From Blautia faecis (GTDB lineage: Bacteria > Bacillota > Clostridia > Lachnospirales > Lachnospiraceae): a stretch of 64,000 nucleotides of DNA. Position 1 is the first letter of the stretch. Each line of letters starts with the position of its first letter. Position numbers and translations under genes: made by a program. The notes under the pieces are model-generated. The model saw nothing but the letters and a program-made list of their open reading frames with translations, was not told where the DNA came from and searched no databases. Positions 10,180-19,763 of this stretch are shown piece by piece. The DNA lies in assembly GCF_020554845.1 (NCBI RefSeq), contig NZ_JAJCIA010000007.1:62001-126000 (forward strand), written 5' to 3'.

Positions 10180-10818
10180 TTAGTCTACTCCGTTTTTTGC
10201 GCAGATATCAGCGAGACAGCATCTGTCGCAATAAGGCCTGGTTCTGGCAGTACAGACTTCCCGTCCGTGGTTTACCAGGCGGTGACAGAAGTCATTTCCC
10301 TCTTCCGGCGGAATGATTTTCCACAGTGCCATTTCAACTTTCTTAGGATCCTTGATTCCATCCACAAGGCCAATCCGGTTGGTGAGACGAATGCAGTGTG
10401 TATCAGTGACAATAGCTGGTTTACCGAATACATCGCCCATGATCAGATTGGCACTTTTGCGTCCTACACCAGGGAGGGCGAGAAGAGCGTCAAAGTCACA
10501 TGGAACATTGTCATGGTATTTTTCATGCAGGATTTTCATGCATGCGCTGATGTCTCTGGCTTTACTTTTTCCCAGTCCGCAAGGCTTTACAATCGCTTCA
10601 ATTTCTTCAGGGGTAGCTGCTGCAAGTGCGGCTACGTCCGGATATCTGGCATACAGATCCTGCACTACAACATTGACTCTGGCATCTGTACACTGTGCTG
10701 CCAGCCGTACGCTAACCAACAGTTTCCAGGCTTCATCGTAATCAAGAGTGCAATCTGCCAGGGGGTATTCTTTCTTTAATCGATCTATCACTTCAAGAGC
10801 GAGTTCTTCCTTTGTCAT
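10180..10818 (-). CDS. nth: Endonuclease III (DNA glycosylase/AP lyase)
   Basis: Base-excision repair enzyme for oxidised pyrimidines. The helix-hairpin-helix LPGVGRKSANLIMGD carries the catalytic Lys, and TDTHCIRLTNRIG the catalytic Asp. Four cysteines near the C-terminus would bind a [4Fe-4S] cluster, but the first spacing is C-x7-C rather than the usual C-x6-C. I chose the start MTKEELALEV at 10818, preceded by AAAGGA, giving 212 residues as in E. coli; upstream in-frame starts would add an unrelated tail. Confidence 0.93.
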   Translation of the reverse strand: MTKEELALEVIDRLKKEYPLADCTLDYDEAWKLLVSVRLAAQCTDARVNVVVQDLYARYPDVAALAAATPEEIEAIVKPCGLGKSKARDISACMKILHEKYHDNVPCDFDALLALPGVGRKSANLIMGDVFGKPAIVTDTHCIRLTNRIGLVDGIKDPKKVEMALWKIIPPEEGNDFCHRLVNHGREVCTARTRPYCDRCCLADICAKNGVD

Positions 10819-10916
10819 TTTGTAAAATCCTTTCATGAATGATGTATTCATTGTAATTGGAAATCCTCGATTTTGCAAGTTTATGCTGCGCTATTTTGTA
10901 TGAACTTAAGAAAAAG

Positions 10917-10941
10917 TTACTGGTCACGGAGTGACCAGTAA
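10917..10941. repeat. Perfect hairpin related to family A
   Basis: TTACTGGTCAC-GGA-GTGACCAGTAA is a perfect 11-bp stem with a three-base loop in the nth upstream region. It resembles the ends of family A (TTACTGTTCAC) but with a GG change and its own compensating arm. Confidence 0.55.
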
Positions 10942-11020
10942 TGGGAAAAAAATCACTGTTGACTCTGCAGACAGTAACAAAAAAAGTAGTACTTCAGAGT
11001 GAAAATGTGAATATTGTTAT

Positions 11021-11058
11021 AAAAAAATCCCGCGACAGCTATATATACTGCCACGGGA
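11021..11058 (-). terminator. Intrinsic terminator of glgP
   Basis: On the minus strand an 11-bp RNA stem (TCCCGTGGCAG / CTGTCGCGGGA, two G-U pairs) is followed by seven U residues just past the glgP stop. The wobble pairs form only in the minus-strand transcript, which fixes the direction. Confidence 0.85.
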
Positions 11059-11067
11059 TGGACTTTT

Positions 11068-13326
11068 TTAGTTTAAATGCCAGATATCTTTATTATACTG
11101 CTCAATGGTTCTGTCAGAAGAGAAGAATCCGGCTTCTCCCATATTTACGAGCATTTTCTTTGCCCAGCTGTTGCGGTCTTCATAATCCGCAAATACCTGA
11201 TCTTTAACTTTAATATAATCTTTGAGATCCAGCAAAGTCATAAACCAGTCTTTATTCAAAAGCTCGTTATAGAAGTTTCTCAGATGTTCCTCTTTACCAA
11301 GCTTCAGCATCGGCTCGCTGACAATAAAATCTACATACTTTTTAATATCAGCATCTCCCTCATAAATTGCTCTGGAATTGTAATCCATCTTCTCATAATG
11401 CTTGATAATTTCATCACTGGACTCACCAAAGATATAAATATTATCCTTGCCAACCAGATCGCTGATCTCAACATTTGCTCCGTCCATAGTACCAAGAGTA
11501 ATAGCACCATTCAGCATAAACTTCATGTTTCCGGTACCGCTTGCCTCCTTGGAAGCCAGGGAAATCTGCTCGGAAATATCGCAGGCAGGGATCAGTTTTT
11601 CAGCAGCACTTACATTGTAGTTTTCCACCATAACAAGCTTCATATAAGGTGCTACGTCCGGATCATTCTGAATCAGGGTTTCCAGAGTCAGAAGCAGATG
11701 AATGATATCTTTTGCAATGTAATAAGCAGGAGCTGCTTTTGCACCAAAGATGAAAGTAATCGGTCTTTCCGGTTTCTTTCCGTCTTTGATTTCCAGATAC
11801 TTATAAATAATATAAAGAGCATTTAACTGCTGACGTTTATACTCATGAAGTCTCTTGATCTGGATATCAAAAACACTGTTTTCATCAATCTCGATGCCAG
11901 TATTTTCCAGAACAAAATCCTTGCAGATCTTCTTTGCATTTGTCTTGATCTCAAGCAGCTGATCCAGAACCTTCTGGTCATCTTTGTAAGCCAGAAGCTT
12001 TTTCAGTTCATCGGCATCTTTCTTATAACCCTCTCCAATAAGTGAAGAAATAAACTTGGTCAGTGGCTGGTTGCAATACATTAACCAGCGGCGGAAAGTA
12101 ATACCATTGGTCTTATTATTGAATTTTTCAGGATAAATTTCATAAAACTGATGCAGCTCGGAGTTCTTCAGAATCTCTGTATGAAGGGCTGCAACACCAT
12201 TGATTGAGAAGCCATAATGAATGTCCATATGTGCCATATGAACCAGATTATTGCTGTCAATAATAGCAAGATTTTCAGCCGGATATTTGGCTTTTACTTT
12301 TTCATCCAGCTTGCGGATGATCGGAACCAGCTGTGGAACAATGTCTTCCAGATAATGGATTGGCCATTTTTCAAGTGCCTCAGCCAGAATTGTATGATTG
12401 GTATATGCACATACATGGGAAACGATTTCAGCAGCTTCATCAAAGTCAATTCCACGCTCACCAAGAAGGCGGATGAACTCAGGAATGATCATACTTGGGT
12501 GAGTGTCGTTGATCTGAACGACAGCATAATCAGCCAGATCATGAAGGTTGCTTCCCTTGGAAACTGCCTCATCCAGAATCAGCTGAGCGGCATTGCTGAC
12601 CATGAAATACTGCTGGTAAACACGAAGCTTACGTCCATCTTCATCACTGTCATCCGGATACAGGAACAGTGTCAGATTGTGGAGAATATCCTTTTTGTTA
12701 AAGGTAATTCCATCATGAACCATGGACTCATCTGCCAGATCAATGTCAAAAAGGTTAAGGTGGATTGCTTTGTTTTCATAGCCTGCAACGTCAATACTAT
12801 ACATTGTAGATTTCAGGGAAAAACCTCTGAAAGGAACCATATAAGTTACGTCTGTAGCAGTCAGCCAGGAATCAGGAGTGATCCATGGATTCGGTACTTC
12901 ATGCTGAAGATTGTCTTCAAAAACCTGTTTGAAAAGTCCGAGATGGTAATTCAGACCAATACCTTCTCCAGGAAGTCCAAGTGTTGCAATAGAATCCAGA
13001 AAACATGCAGCCAGACGTCCAAGACCACCATTTCCAAGAGATGGTTCTGGCTCAACGGACTCAATTTCTGCAAGAGATTTGCCATTTTTTTTCAGAAATT
13101 CTGCAACCTCATCGTAGATTCCAAGATTGATCAGATTGTTGGAAAGAAGTTTACCAATGAGAAATTCGGCAGAAATATAGTAAATTTTTTTCTTACCATC
13201 GTGATAGCCTTTTGCAGCTAACTGCTCTTTTGTATAGGTGAGAAGTGCTTCGTATACTTCCTGGTCGGTACATGCTGCGCAGTCTTTGTGGAACATGTTC
13301 TGGATCATAGTTTCTAAAGCTTTCAT
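11068..13326 (-). CDS. glgP: Glycogen/starch phosphorylase
   Basis: Releases glucose-1-phosphate from alpha-1,4-glucans. The 752-residue chain (start at [10 protein letters not shown] after AAAGGAG) has the substrate/allosteric N-terminal part with [15 protein letters not shown], the KRLHEYKRQ segment and the PLP-binding [15 protein letters not shown] with the Schiff-base Lys near residue 602. It stands alone, without other glycogen genes, downstream of an AraC regulator in the same orientation. Confidence 0.95.
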   Translation of the reverse strand: MKALETMIQNMFHKDCAACTDQEVYEALLTYTKEQLAAKGYHDGKKKIYYISAEFLIGKLLSNNLINLGIYDEVAEFLKKNGKSLAEIESVEPEPSLGNGGLGRLAACFLDSIATLGLPGEGIGLNYHLGLFKQVFEDNLQHEVPNPWITPDSWLTATDVTYMVPFRGFSLKSTMYSIDVAGYENKAIHLNLFDIDLADESMVHDGITFNKKDILHNLTLFLYPDDSDEDGRKLRVYQQYFMVSNAAQLILDEAVSKGSNLHDLADYAVVQINDTHPSMIIPEFIRLLGERGIDFDEAAEIVSHVCAYTNHTILAEALEKWPIHYLEDIVPQLVPIIRKLDEKVKAKYPAENLAIIDSNNLVHMAHMDIHYGFSINGVAALHTEILKNSELHQFYEIYPEKFNNKTNGITFRRWLMYCNQPLTKFISSLIGEGYKKDADELKKLLAYKDDQKVLDQLLEIKTNAKKICKDFVLENTGIEIDENSVFDIQIKRLHEYKRQQLNALYIIYKYLEIKDGKKPERPITFIFGAKAAPAYYIAKDIIHLLLTLETLIQNDPDVAPYMKLVMVENYNVSAAEKLIPACDISEQISLASKEASGTGNMKFMLNGAITLGTMDGANVEISDLVGKDNIYIFGESSDEIIKHYEKMDYNSRAIYEGDADIKKYVDFIVSEPMLKLGKEEHLRNFYNELLNKDWFMTLLDLKDYIKVKDQVFADYEDRNSWAKKMLVNMGEAGFFSSDRTIEQYNKDIWHLN

Positions 13327-13467
13327 AATTATTTTCTCCTTTCGAGAGCGTGTGAATGATGCTCGTCTGAAATCCACCGGTATGCCTGATGCCGTGGACA
13401 TCACCTTTGTTCGATGGTGTTATATTAGCATATGCATCTCTTAGAAAAATACAACAAAACTGTTCTG

Positions 13468-14364
13468 TTATGACATTTTTTTGCGGAATTTGTGAGGGGA
13501 CAGCTGATTGGCTTCCTGAAATTTTTTTATAAAATAACTGGTATTGTTAAAACCTACATCTAGAGCAATGTCCGTCACAGATGCATCTGTATGCAAAAGC
13601 AGGGACTTTGCCTTTTCAAGTCTGTAGTCATTCAGGTAGGCTGCTGCTGTTTTTCCGGTATACTGTTTGAACAGCTTCATAAAATAGAATTCACTGTAAT
13701 TGGAAAGACCGGACAGTTCCTTTACAGACAGAGGCTCACGGTAATGGGCACTGATATAGTCCAGGACCTTTTTTACAGATAAAAGATTCCTGTTCTGTTC
13801 GGCATCTGTAGTAATGATGTAATTTCCTGCCAGCATTTCATAAAAAAGCCCATAGAAAAGTCCTTTCAGCTTCATATAATAGAAGGGCGGTTTTTCCTTG
13901 TGGCATTTATGGATCTCGCGGAAAAGATGGAAAATATTATTATAATTTTCATTGGCAGGAGTGATCAGATGGGTGAATTCTGCCCGGTTCTCCATAAGCA
14001 GGGAGATTACTTTTTCCTGACAGAGATCCCCTGCAGGACCCGCCAGAAAGCTAAGGTCAAACACCACGCTTCTGTAATATAAAATATGTCTGGAATCTGA
14101 CTTGATTCCATGCAGAACACCGCTGTTGACAATGAGAAGATCTCCCTCTTTCAGACGCAGTGTTTCCCGGTTAAGCCTTGCAAGCCCGTTTCCCTTGTCA
14201 ATACAGATGATCTCCATTTCTTTATGCCAGTGGTTGTATAAGGAGCGGAAAATCTCACAATTATCTGTATAAGTTTCTACTGGCAGCTCAAAAGAACCAT
14301 GGGTTTCAAGCTCCTTCATGGTTTCGTCTACGTTTGGTGAAATATCAGGTATTTTATCTGCCAT
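13468..14364 (-). CDS. AraC-family transcriptional regulator with cupin N-domain
   Basis: A 298-residue protein starting MADKIPDIS after GGGAGGA. The N-terminal cupin-like sensor region (WHKEMEIICIDKGNG, RLKEGDLLIVNSGVLHG) suggests sugar or small-metabolite sensing. The C-terminal double HTH (about 200-298) includes LSVKELSGLSNYSEFYFMKL and VTDIALDVGFNNTSYFIKKF. It lies 141 bases upstream of glgP in the same direction, so control of glgP is possible but not shown. Confidence 0.9.
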   Translation of the reverse strand: MADKIPDISPNVDETMKELETHGSFELPVETYTDNCEIFRSLYNHWHKEMEIICIDKGNGLARLNRETLRLKEGDLLIVNSGVLHGIKSDSRHILYYRSVVFDLSFLAGPAGDLCQEKVISLLMENRAEFTHLITPANENYNNIFHLFREIHKCHKEKPPFYYMKLKGLFYGLFYEMLAGNYIITTDAEQNRNLLSVKKVLDYISAHYREPLSVKELSGLSNYSEFYFMKLFKQYTGKTAAAYLNDYRLEKAKSLLLHTDASVTDIALDVGFNNTSYFIKKFQEANQLSPHKFRKKMS

Positions 14365-14395
14365 GGCATCCTCCCTGAAAATGAGTATTATCCAC

Positions 14396-14480
14396 AAGCT
14401 TCACGAAGCATGCAGAATTGTGTTATCTATGAACTTTGTTCACAAAAACGCCTCGCGGAACGTTACCAGTGAACCGTAAC
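14396..14480. repeat. Internally deleted family A copy
   Basis: 14430-14480 closely matches 8203-8252 of the complete element (GAACTTTGTTCACAAAAA, CCTCGCGGAA, GTTACCAGTGAAC). The left part (CTTCACGAAGCATGCAGAAT) matches its middle, with the left terminal repeat and one hairpin missing. Confidence 0.6.
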
Positions 14481-14515
14481 GAAATGTAAACAATAGCGAA
14501 ATTTGTTTGCTTATA

Positions 14516-14729
14516 ATTAATATGATATGAGTGTCAAAAGGTCTTTTGACACTCATTTGATACCCGGATTGCTACGCAGCTACGCTGCTCCCGCAATCCT
14601 CCAAATATTCGAAATCCGCTGATTTACTGCGTAAATCGCTACTTTCTCATATTTGGCGTGTCCCAAGTTCAAAAGCCTTATCGTGCAAGCACGAACAGCT
14701 TTTGACCTTTTGGCACTGGTATCATTAAT
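14516..14729. mobile_element. Family D hairpin-rich element with imperfect inverted ends
   Basis: The left end (14516-14543) and the reverse complement of the right end (14704-14729) both read ATTAAT, GATA, AGTG, CAAAAGGTC with few differences. Inside are a 14-bp stem around 14527-14556, GGATTGC/GCAATCC, GATTTAC-TGC-GTAAATC, CGTGC-AA-GCACG and CCAAATAT/ATATTTGG. About 214 bases, no coding capacity. It explains most of the 578-base gap between the AraC and HD genes. Confidence 0.62.
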
Positions 14730-14812
14730 ATATGTTATCATTGTCTTGTATTATACGTTATGCGTCAAACCTTCGCAAGTCTGTAGAAATTTTCGAAAAT
14801 CTGACGCTTTTA

Positions 14813-14841
14813 TTGGAAAAGAAAACCAGGTGGTTTATAAT
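14813..14841 (+). promoter_or_regulatory. Sigma-A promoter of the HD-YgjP-GH5 operon
   Basis: TTGGAA, 17-base spacer, TATAAT, located about 100 bases before the HD gene and just outside the family D element. Confidence 0.6.
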
Positions 14842-14942
14842 AAGGATTAAAAGAGCTGCTGTTCAGTATCTGCACATTGACAAAAGCGGTTACTTAATAT
14901 TCGCTCTGGATGTGCAAAAGATACAGCGGAAAGGAAGGCATT

Positions 14943-15722
14943 TTGAAGATAGATTTTAAACATGCAAGAGGCGTTTTCGAGGATTATTTAAATGGATATG
15001 ACAGAGAAGATGAAAAGATAAAATTAAAAATCATTCACACATATGGGGTGGTAAAAAGTGCTCGTGAAATTGGTCACAGAATGCATTTGAATGAGGAAGA
15101 CCAACAGCTTGCGGAGCTTATTGCCCTGCTTCACGATATTGGAAGATTCCAACAGCTTCGTCTTTATAACAGCTTTTCACCGGACACTATGGATCACGCT
15201 GCATTCGGTGTACAACTGTTATTTGAGGGAGAAAATCCGATGATCAGCAGATTCATAGAAGACCGAAGCTATGATGAGCTCATTCGCGTGGCAATTGCCA
15301 GACACAGTGATTTCAGGCTGGAAGGAATTCAGGACGAAAGAACTCTTTTCCACGCAAAAATGATCCGCGATGCAGACAAGCTGGACAATTGCAGAGTGAA
15401 GCTGGTGGATTCTGTGGAGGCTATGATCGGTGTCCCTCAGGAGCATGCCGGAGAGGGCAAAATATCTCCAAAGGTATGGGAATCCTGCCTGAGAAAAGAG
15501 GCAGTTTCATCTCCTGACCGGATTACGTCCGTAGATTACTGGGTGTCCTATGCAGCGCAGTATTATGACCTGAATTTTAAGGAAACATGGCAGATCATGA
15601 AAGAAAAGAATTATATTTCCAGGATTATAAAGCGGTTGGAATATAAGGATAAAGACACCAGAGAAAAGATGGAAATACTGGAGCAGCAGATGAACGCTTA
15701 CATGGAGAAAATCCTATGCTGA
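14943..15722 (+). CDS. HD-domain metal-dependent phosphohydrolase
   Basis: A 259-residue soluble HD protein. The metal ligands appear as His in VKSAREIGHRM, the HD pair in LLHDIGRFQQLR, the DHAAFG His and the late Asp in IRDADKLDN. The substrate is unknown; such proteins hydrolyse nucleotides or cyclic dinucleotides. I chose the TTG at 14943 (reads MKIDFKHARG), five bases after AAGGAAGG, over an upstream ATG at 14910 that has no ribosome site. Its stop overlaps the next gene by seven bases. Confidence 0.82.
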   Translation: MKIDFKHARGVFEDYLNGYDREDEKIKLKIIHTYGVVKSAREIGHRMHLNEEDQQLAELIALLHDIGRFQQLRLYNSFSPDTMDHAAFGVQLLFEGENPMISRFIEDRSYDELIRVAIARHSDFRLEGIQDERTLFHAKMIRDADKLDNCRVKLVDSVEAMIGVPQEHAGEGKISPKVWESCLRKEAVSSPDRITSVDYWVSYAAQYYDLNFKETWQIMKEKNYISRIIKRLEYKDKDTREKMEILEQQMNAYMEKILC

Positions 15723-16282
15723 GCTCTCAGATTTCTTACCAGATCATCCGCAGCAGCCGCAAAACCATGAGCCTGGAAATTAAGGCTGATGGCAGTGTTG
15801 TTGTACGCGCGCCTCTCCGTCTTTCCGAAGCAAAAATTCAGAAATTTGTGGAAGAAAAACAAGAATGGATCCTGAAAAATCTGGAAAAAATCCAGAAAAG
15901 AGATGCACAGAAGGAGAACGTACAAAAGCTGTCTGCCCTGGAAAGACAGCATCTGCAGAATAAAGCCTGCGTGGTAATTCCAAGGCGAGTGGCATATTAT
16001 GCAGAAAAGTTAGGGGTAAGCTATGGGAAAATTACCCTGCGTCAACAGAAAACAAGATGGGGAAGCTGTGCCGCAAATGGAAAACTGAATTTTAACTGGC
16101 TGTTAATTCTGGCACCTCCTGAGGTGCTGGATTATGTGGTGGTCCATGAGCTTTGCCACCGTAGGGAAATGAATCATTCCCAGGCATTCTGGAAAGAAGT
16201 TGAGAAGATCCTTCCAGATTACCGGGAAAGACAAAAGTGGCTAAAAGACAACGGCTGGAGATTAATGGAGGAGGGTTTTTAA
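15716..16282 (+). CDS. YgjP-like (DUF45) metallopeptidase
   Basis: A 188-residue protein of the YgjP/DUF45 family. The zincin motif is VVHELCHRREMNHSQAFW, with HELCH as HExxH and a downstream His. The preceding KTRWGSCAANGKLNFNW is the family signature. The N-terminal part is basic and beta-rich. Homologues are thought to act as intracellular proteases, but the substrate is unknown. It overlaps both neighbours, so the HD, YgjP and GH5 genes are probably one transcript. Confidence 0.86.
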   Translation: MLSSQISYQIIRSSRKTMSLEIKADGSVVVRAPLRLSEAKIQKFVEEKQEWILKNLEKIQKRDAQKENVQKLSALERQHLQNKACVVIPRRVAYYAEKLGVSYGKITLRQQKTRWGSCAANGKLNFNWLLILAPPEVLDYVVVHELCHRREMNHSQAFWKEVEKILPDYRERQKWLKDNGWRLMEEGF

Positions 16283-17280
16283 TGAGAAAAAAAGGAAAAA
16301 AATGGTTCGGTTTGCTTATTGCAATCGTATTTTTATGTGCATTCTGTGTACCGGTAGCGGCTGCGTCCAAGCTTCCCAGATTACAGGTAAAAGGCACACA
16401 GCTTGTAAACAGCAGTGGGAAAAAAGTACAGCTTAGAGGTATCAGCACCCATGGTCTGTCCTGGTATCCAGAGTATGTAAATCAAAGTGCATTTACTTTT
16501 ATGAAGAAAAACTGGAAGGTAAATGCAGTGCGTCTTGCCATGTATACTGCTGAATATAACGGCTATTGTACCGGGGATGCATCCAATCGGCGTAAGCTGG
16601 AAGCGTGTATTGATAACGGTGTAAAATATGCCACAAATGCAGGTATGTATGTGATTATTGACTGGCATATTTTAAGTGATGGAAACCCTCAGCAAAATCA
16701 GAAAGAAGCTTTGAAGTTTTTCAAAAAAATGGCAAAAAAATACAAAAATAATACCAATGTGATCTACGAAATCTGTAATGAGCCAAATGGAGGAACATCC
16801 TGGAGTACAATAAAAAAATACGCTGAAAAGATTATAAAAGGTATCCGCACCTATGACAAAAAAGCTGTGATTCTGGTAGGAACGCCCAACTGGTCACAGG
16901 ATGTAGATCAGGCTGCGCTTTCCCCGGTTAGTAAGAAATACAGGAAAAACGTAATGTACACCCTGCACTTTTACGCAGCAACACATAAGGAATGGCTGAG
17001 AGATAAAGCACAGGCTGCCCTTGATAAAGGACTGCCGTTATTTGTATCCGAGTTTAGTATCTGTGATGCTTCTGGAAATGGTGGACTTGATAAAGCTGAA
17101 GCAAAAAAGTGGCTGACTTTCCTGGATAAAAACAATATCAGCTATATGGCATGGAGCCTGTCAAATAAGGCAGAAAGCTCTGCATTTATAAAATCCGGCT
17201 GCAGTAATACAGGAAAATGGTCCTCAAAGAATCTGACAGCAGCAGGAAAATGGATTACAAACTGGTATAAAAAGAAATAA
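16282..17280 (+). CDS. Secreted glycoside hydrolase family 5 (cellulase-type)
   Basis: A 332-residue exported enzyme with an N-terminal signal peptide (MRKKGKK, hydrophobic core, cleavage near VAAAS). The (beta/alpha)8 domain shows GISTHGLSW, the WHI motif, the acid/base Glu in EICNEPNG and the nucleophile Glu in FVSEFSICD. It is predicted to cut beta-1,4-glucan or a related glycan outside the cell. No carbohydrate-binding or dockerin module is seen. The start is the ATG after GGAGGAGGG, sharing one base with the preceding stop. Confidence 0.9.
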   Translation: MRKKGKKWFGLLIAIVFLCAFCVPVAAASKLPRLQVKGTQLVNSSGKKVQLRGISTHGLSWYPEYVNQSAFTFMKKNWKVNAVRLAMYTAEYNGYCTGDASNRRKLEACIDNGVKYATNAGMYVIIDWHILSDGNPQQNQKEALKFFKKMAKKYKNNTNVIYEICNEPNGGTSWSTIKKYAEKIIKGIRTYDKKAVILVGTPNWSQDVDQAALSPVSKKYRKNVMYTLHFYAATHKEWLRDKAQAALDKGLPLFVSEFSICDASGNGGLDKAEAKKWLTFLDKNNISYMAWSLSNKAESSAFIKSGCSNTGKWSSKNLTAAGKWITNWYKKK

Positions 17281-17284
17281 AAAG

Positions 17285-17307
17285 AACACATTGGAAAGTG
17301 TTTTTTT
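17285..17307 (+). terminator. Weak intrinsic terminator after the GH5 gene
   Basis: AACAC(ATT)...(AA)GTGTT stem followed directly by a run of seven T residues, five bases past the GH5 stop. The stem is short and AT-rich. Confidence 0.5.
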
Positions 17308-17373
17308 CTATAGTTTTGAGAATTTTGAGCAGTTGCAAATCAAAATATAAATGACGGAAATGGAGTTAATTAA

Positions 17374-18600
17374 GTGGAAATAATCGCAGATCTTCACATT
17401 CATTCCAGATATTCCATGGCAACAAGCAAGCTTGGAACCCCGGAATATCTGGATCTGTGGGCAAGAAAAAAAGGAATTTCTTTAGTGGGAACCGGTGATT
17501 TTACCCATCCTGCCTGGCGGGAGGAACTGAAAGAAAAGCTGGTTCCGGCAGAAAGTGGACTGTATCGGTTAAGAGATGAATATGTGCTGGAAGAGGCGAA
17601 AATGCTTCCTGGGGGAGCTCCCCGTTTCGTAATTACAGGGGAGATCAGTTCTATCTATAAGAAGAATGGAAAGTGCCGCAAGGTGCATAATGTACTTCTT
17701 TTATCCGGCTTTGAAGAAGCAGATAAAATAGCTGGGAGACTGGAAAAGATTGGAAATATTCACTCAGATGGAAGGCCAATACTGGGACTTGATTGTCACG
17801 ATCTTCTGGAAATTTTACTGGAAAACTGTGCCGATGGAATGTTGGTTCCAGCACATATCTGGACTCCCCACTTCGGACTTTTTGGTGCCGCCTCAGGGTT
17901 TGATACCATGGAAGAATGTTTTGAAGATCTTACTTCATATGTTCATGCTGTGGAGACGGGATTATCTTCAGATCCACCTATGAACTGGCGTTTATCTGCA
18001 CTTGATGGACTTCAGCTGATCTCAAACTCAGATGCACATTCTCCATCAAAGCTTGGAAGAGAGGCTAACTTACTGGACATTGAATTGTCCTATCAGGGAC
18101 TTTATGGTGCTGTACAATATGGAAAAGGTCTTCTTGGAACACTGGAATTTTTCCCGGAAGAGGGCAAATATCACTATGACGGACACAGAAAATGTCACAT
18201 CTGTCTGAGCCCGGAAGAAGCAGAAAAGTATCATGGAATATGTCCTGTATGCGGGAAAAAACTGACTATGGGAGTGAATCACAGAATTATGGATCTGGCT
18301 GATAGAGAAAATGGGTTTGTGAGAAAAAATGCCAGACCTTTTGAGAGCATTGTACCTCTTCCTGAGGTGATTTCTGCCTGTGTTGGAAAGGCTGTAACCA
18401 CCAAAACAGTCACTGGTGAATATGAAAAGATGCTTCAGAAACTGGGAAATGAATTTGATATTTTAAGGGAAATTCCCATTGCGGATATTGAGAAAGAAAG
18501 TAGTCACATGATTGCTTCAGGCATTCGGAAACTTAGAAACAGAGAAGTAATCTGTAAACCTGGATTTGACGGCGAGTATGGGAAAATCTGTCTGTTTTGA
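17374..18600 (+). CDS. Endonuclease Q-like PHP-domain protein
   Basis: A 408-residue protein matching the EndoQ group, which nicks DNA 5' of deaminated bases (uracil, hypoxanthine) and abasic sites. The PHP domain begins DLHIHSRYSMATS, continues with GTGDFTHPAW, VPAHIWTPHFGLFG and ends ISNSDAHSPSKLGREAN. Then comes a four-cysteine zinc knuckle (CHIC...CPVCG, about 273-297) and a C-terminal domain (PLPEVISACVGK) seen in EndoQ. GTG start after GGAG. EndoQ is best known from Thermococcales and some Bacillota. The identity rests on family motifs I recognise. Confidence 0.82.
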   Translation: MEIIADLHIHSRYSMATSKLGTPEYLDLWARKKGISLVGTGDFTHPAWREELKEKLVPAESGLYRLRDEYVLEEAKMLPGGAPRFVITGEISSIYKKNGKCRKVHNVLLLSGFEEADKIAGRLEKIGNIHSDGRPILGLDCHDLLEILLENCADGMLVPAHIWTPHFGLFGAASGFDTMEECFEDLTSYVHAVETGLSSDPPMNWRLSALDGLQLISNSDAHSPSKLGREANLLDIELSYQGLYGAVQYGKGLLGTLEFFPEEGKYHYDGHRKCHICLSPEEAEKYHGICPVCGKKLTMGVNHRIMDLADRENGFVRKNARPFESIVPLPEVISACVGKAVTTKTVTGEYEKMLQKLGNEFDILREIPIADIEKESSHMIASGIRKLRNREVICKPGFDGEYGKICLF

Positions 18601-18655
18601 GGAAAAGGCTGTTTTTTGAAAAAATATAGATGAATGTGGTATAAGGAACGGTGAA

Positions 18656-19117
18656 ATGATAGAAAATAAGAGAATTAAAATTGGAATTATTTCAGATACA
18701 CATGGTCTTTTACGGACAGAAGTTCTGGACATATTACAGTCCTGTGACTGCATTTTTCATGCTGGAGATGTGGACAGACCGGAGCTTCTGGATACTATAA
18801 GATCATTGGGCGCTTTATATGTAGTGCGAGGAAACAATGATGGATACTGGGCACAGAATCTGCGAAGAAGCTTGAACTTTACAGTGGGAAATGTGAAATT
18901 CTTTATGGTTCATGACAGGAAAGATGTTGCCTGGGAGTTAGGGGATACCCAGGTGGTGATTTTTGGACACAGTCATCAGTATTTTGCAAAAGAAATTGAC
19001 GGAAGGCTGTGGCTGAACCCTGGAAGCTGCGGCAGAAGCCGCTTTGGTGGAGACGTGACCATGGCAGTTATGACCGTGGAAAACGGCAGCTGGCAGGTGG
19101 AAAAAATCGTGCTCTGA
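18656..19117 (+). CDS. YfcE/MJ0936-type metallophosphoesterase
   Basis: A 153-residue calcineurin-like phosphodiesterase. All five motifs are intact: ISDTHG, HAGDVD, RGNNDG, MVHD and FGHSHQ. The YfcE/MJ0936 group hydrolyses phosphodiesters with Mn or Ni; the cellular substrate is unknown. It lies 55 bases downstream of the EndoQ gene in the same direction and may be co-transcribed. Confidence 0.88.
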   Translation: MIENKRIKIGIISDTHGLLRTEVLDILQSCDCIFHAGDVDRPELLDTIRSLGALYVVRGNNDGYWAQNLRRSLNFTVGNVKFFMVHDRKDVAWELGDTQVVIFGHSHQYFAKEIDGRLWLNPGSCGRSRFGGDVTMAVMTVENGSWQVEKIVL

Positions 19118-19218
19118 ACAGTCGCAATGTGGAAAAAAGGAATATCCAGAACACAGTTTTACAATTATGTTGTAGAAAAATTGGGAAAAACAGGGGAGAG
19201 AATTGTCGAAAGATGACA

Positions 19219-19246
19219 TTGCAATTTTAACAAGATAATGTATAAT
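19219..19246 (+). promoter_or_regulatory. Promoter of the membrane protein-lrgA-lrgB operon
   Basis: TTGCAA, 16-base spacer, TATAAT (19241-19246), about 40 bases before the first gene. Confidence 0.55.
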
Positions 19247-19286
19247 AGGGCAGAAGAAAAAGCCATGAAAGAAATGAGGATTTGCA

Positions 19287-19763
19287 GTGGAGAAAAAAGA
19301 AATCGATGTGAAATTCATTGTAGGAATTGTCATTCTTCTGGTGATCTTTGGCGTAGTAGGCGGCTCGTTCTGGAATCTGGTTGCCAGACAGGCACAGAAA
19401 GACAAACAGGAGGAAGCCCGTCTGGAAAATGAAGCCATAAGAGCTATTTATGTGGAAGCCGGAGATATACTGAAGGAAATGGTATTCGTAGATATGGATA
19501 AAAAAACTGTTTTCAAGGCAGCGATTCCCAAGGAAGGAATTTATAACAAAAATGATAAATTAATTGCCGGGGATACCTTGGAAAATGGAGATATGGTGAA
19601 AATCTACGGTGACAGAAATATGACAAGATCCATCCCTGCACAGTATCCAGGGATTACAAAGATGAAGCGAAATGGCAGGGCTTCTCTTGAGGAGCTTCAG
19701 CCTTATCTGGAAATTGCAAATGAACTTCTTTGTGGAGACAGCGAGGAGGAAGACAAAAAGTGA
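19287..19763 (+). CDS. Membrane-anchored protein of unknown function
   Basis: A 158-residue protein with one N-terminal membrane segment (about residues 10-30, FIVGIVILLVIFGVVGGSFW) followed by a soluble domain. I do not recognise the family. A GTG start fits the spacing of the upstream promoter. Its stop overlaps the lrgA start (GTGA), so it is translated together with lrgA/lrgB and may act with that envelope system. Confidence 0.7.
   Translation: MEKKEIDVKFIVGIVILLVIFGVVGGSFWNLVARQAQKDKQEEARLENEAIRAIYVEAGDILKEMVFVDMDKKTVFKAAIPKEGIYNKNDKLIAGDTLENGDMVKIYGDRNMTRSIPAQYPGITKMKRNGRASLEELQPYLEIANELLCGDSEEEDKK

Noticed and set aside
12217..13221. A 334-codon open frame on the plus strand across glgP
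   Set aside because: It mirrors the glgP reading frame; the translation lacks any recognisable fold and starts without a ribosome site.
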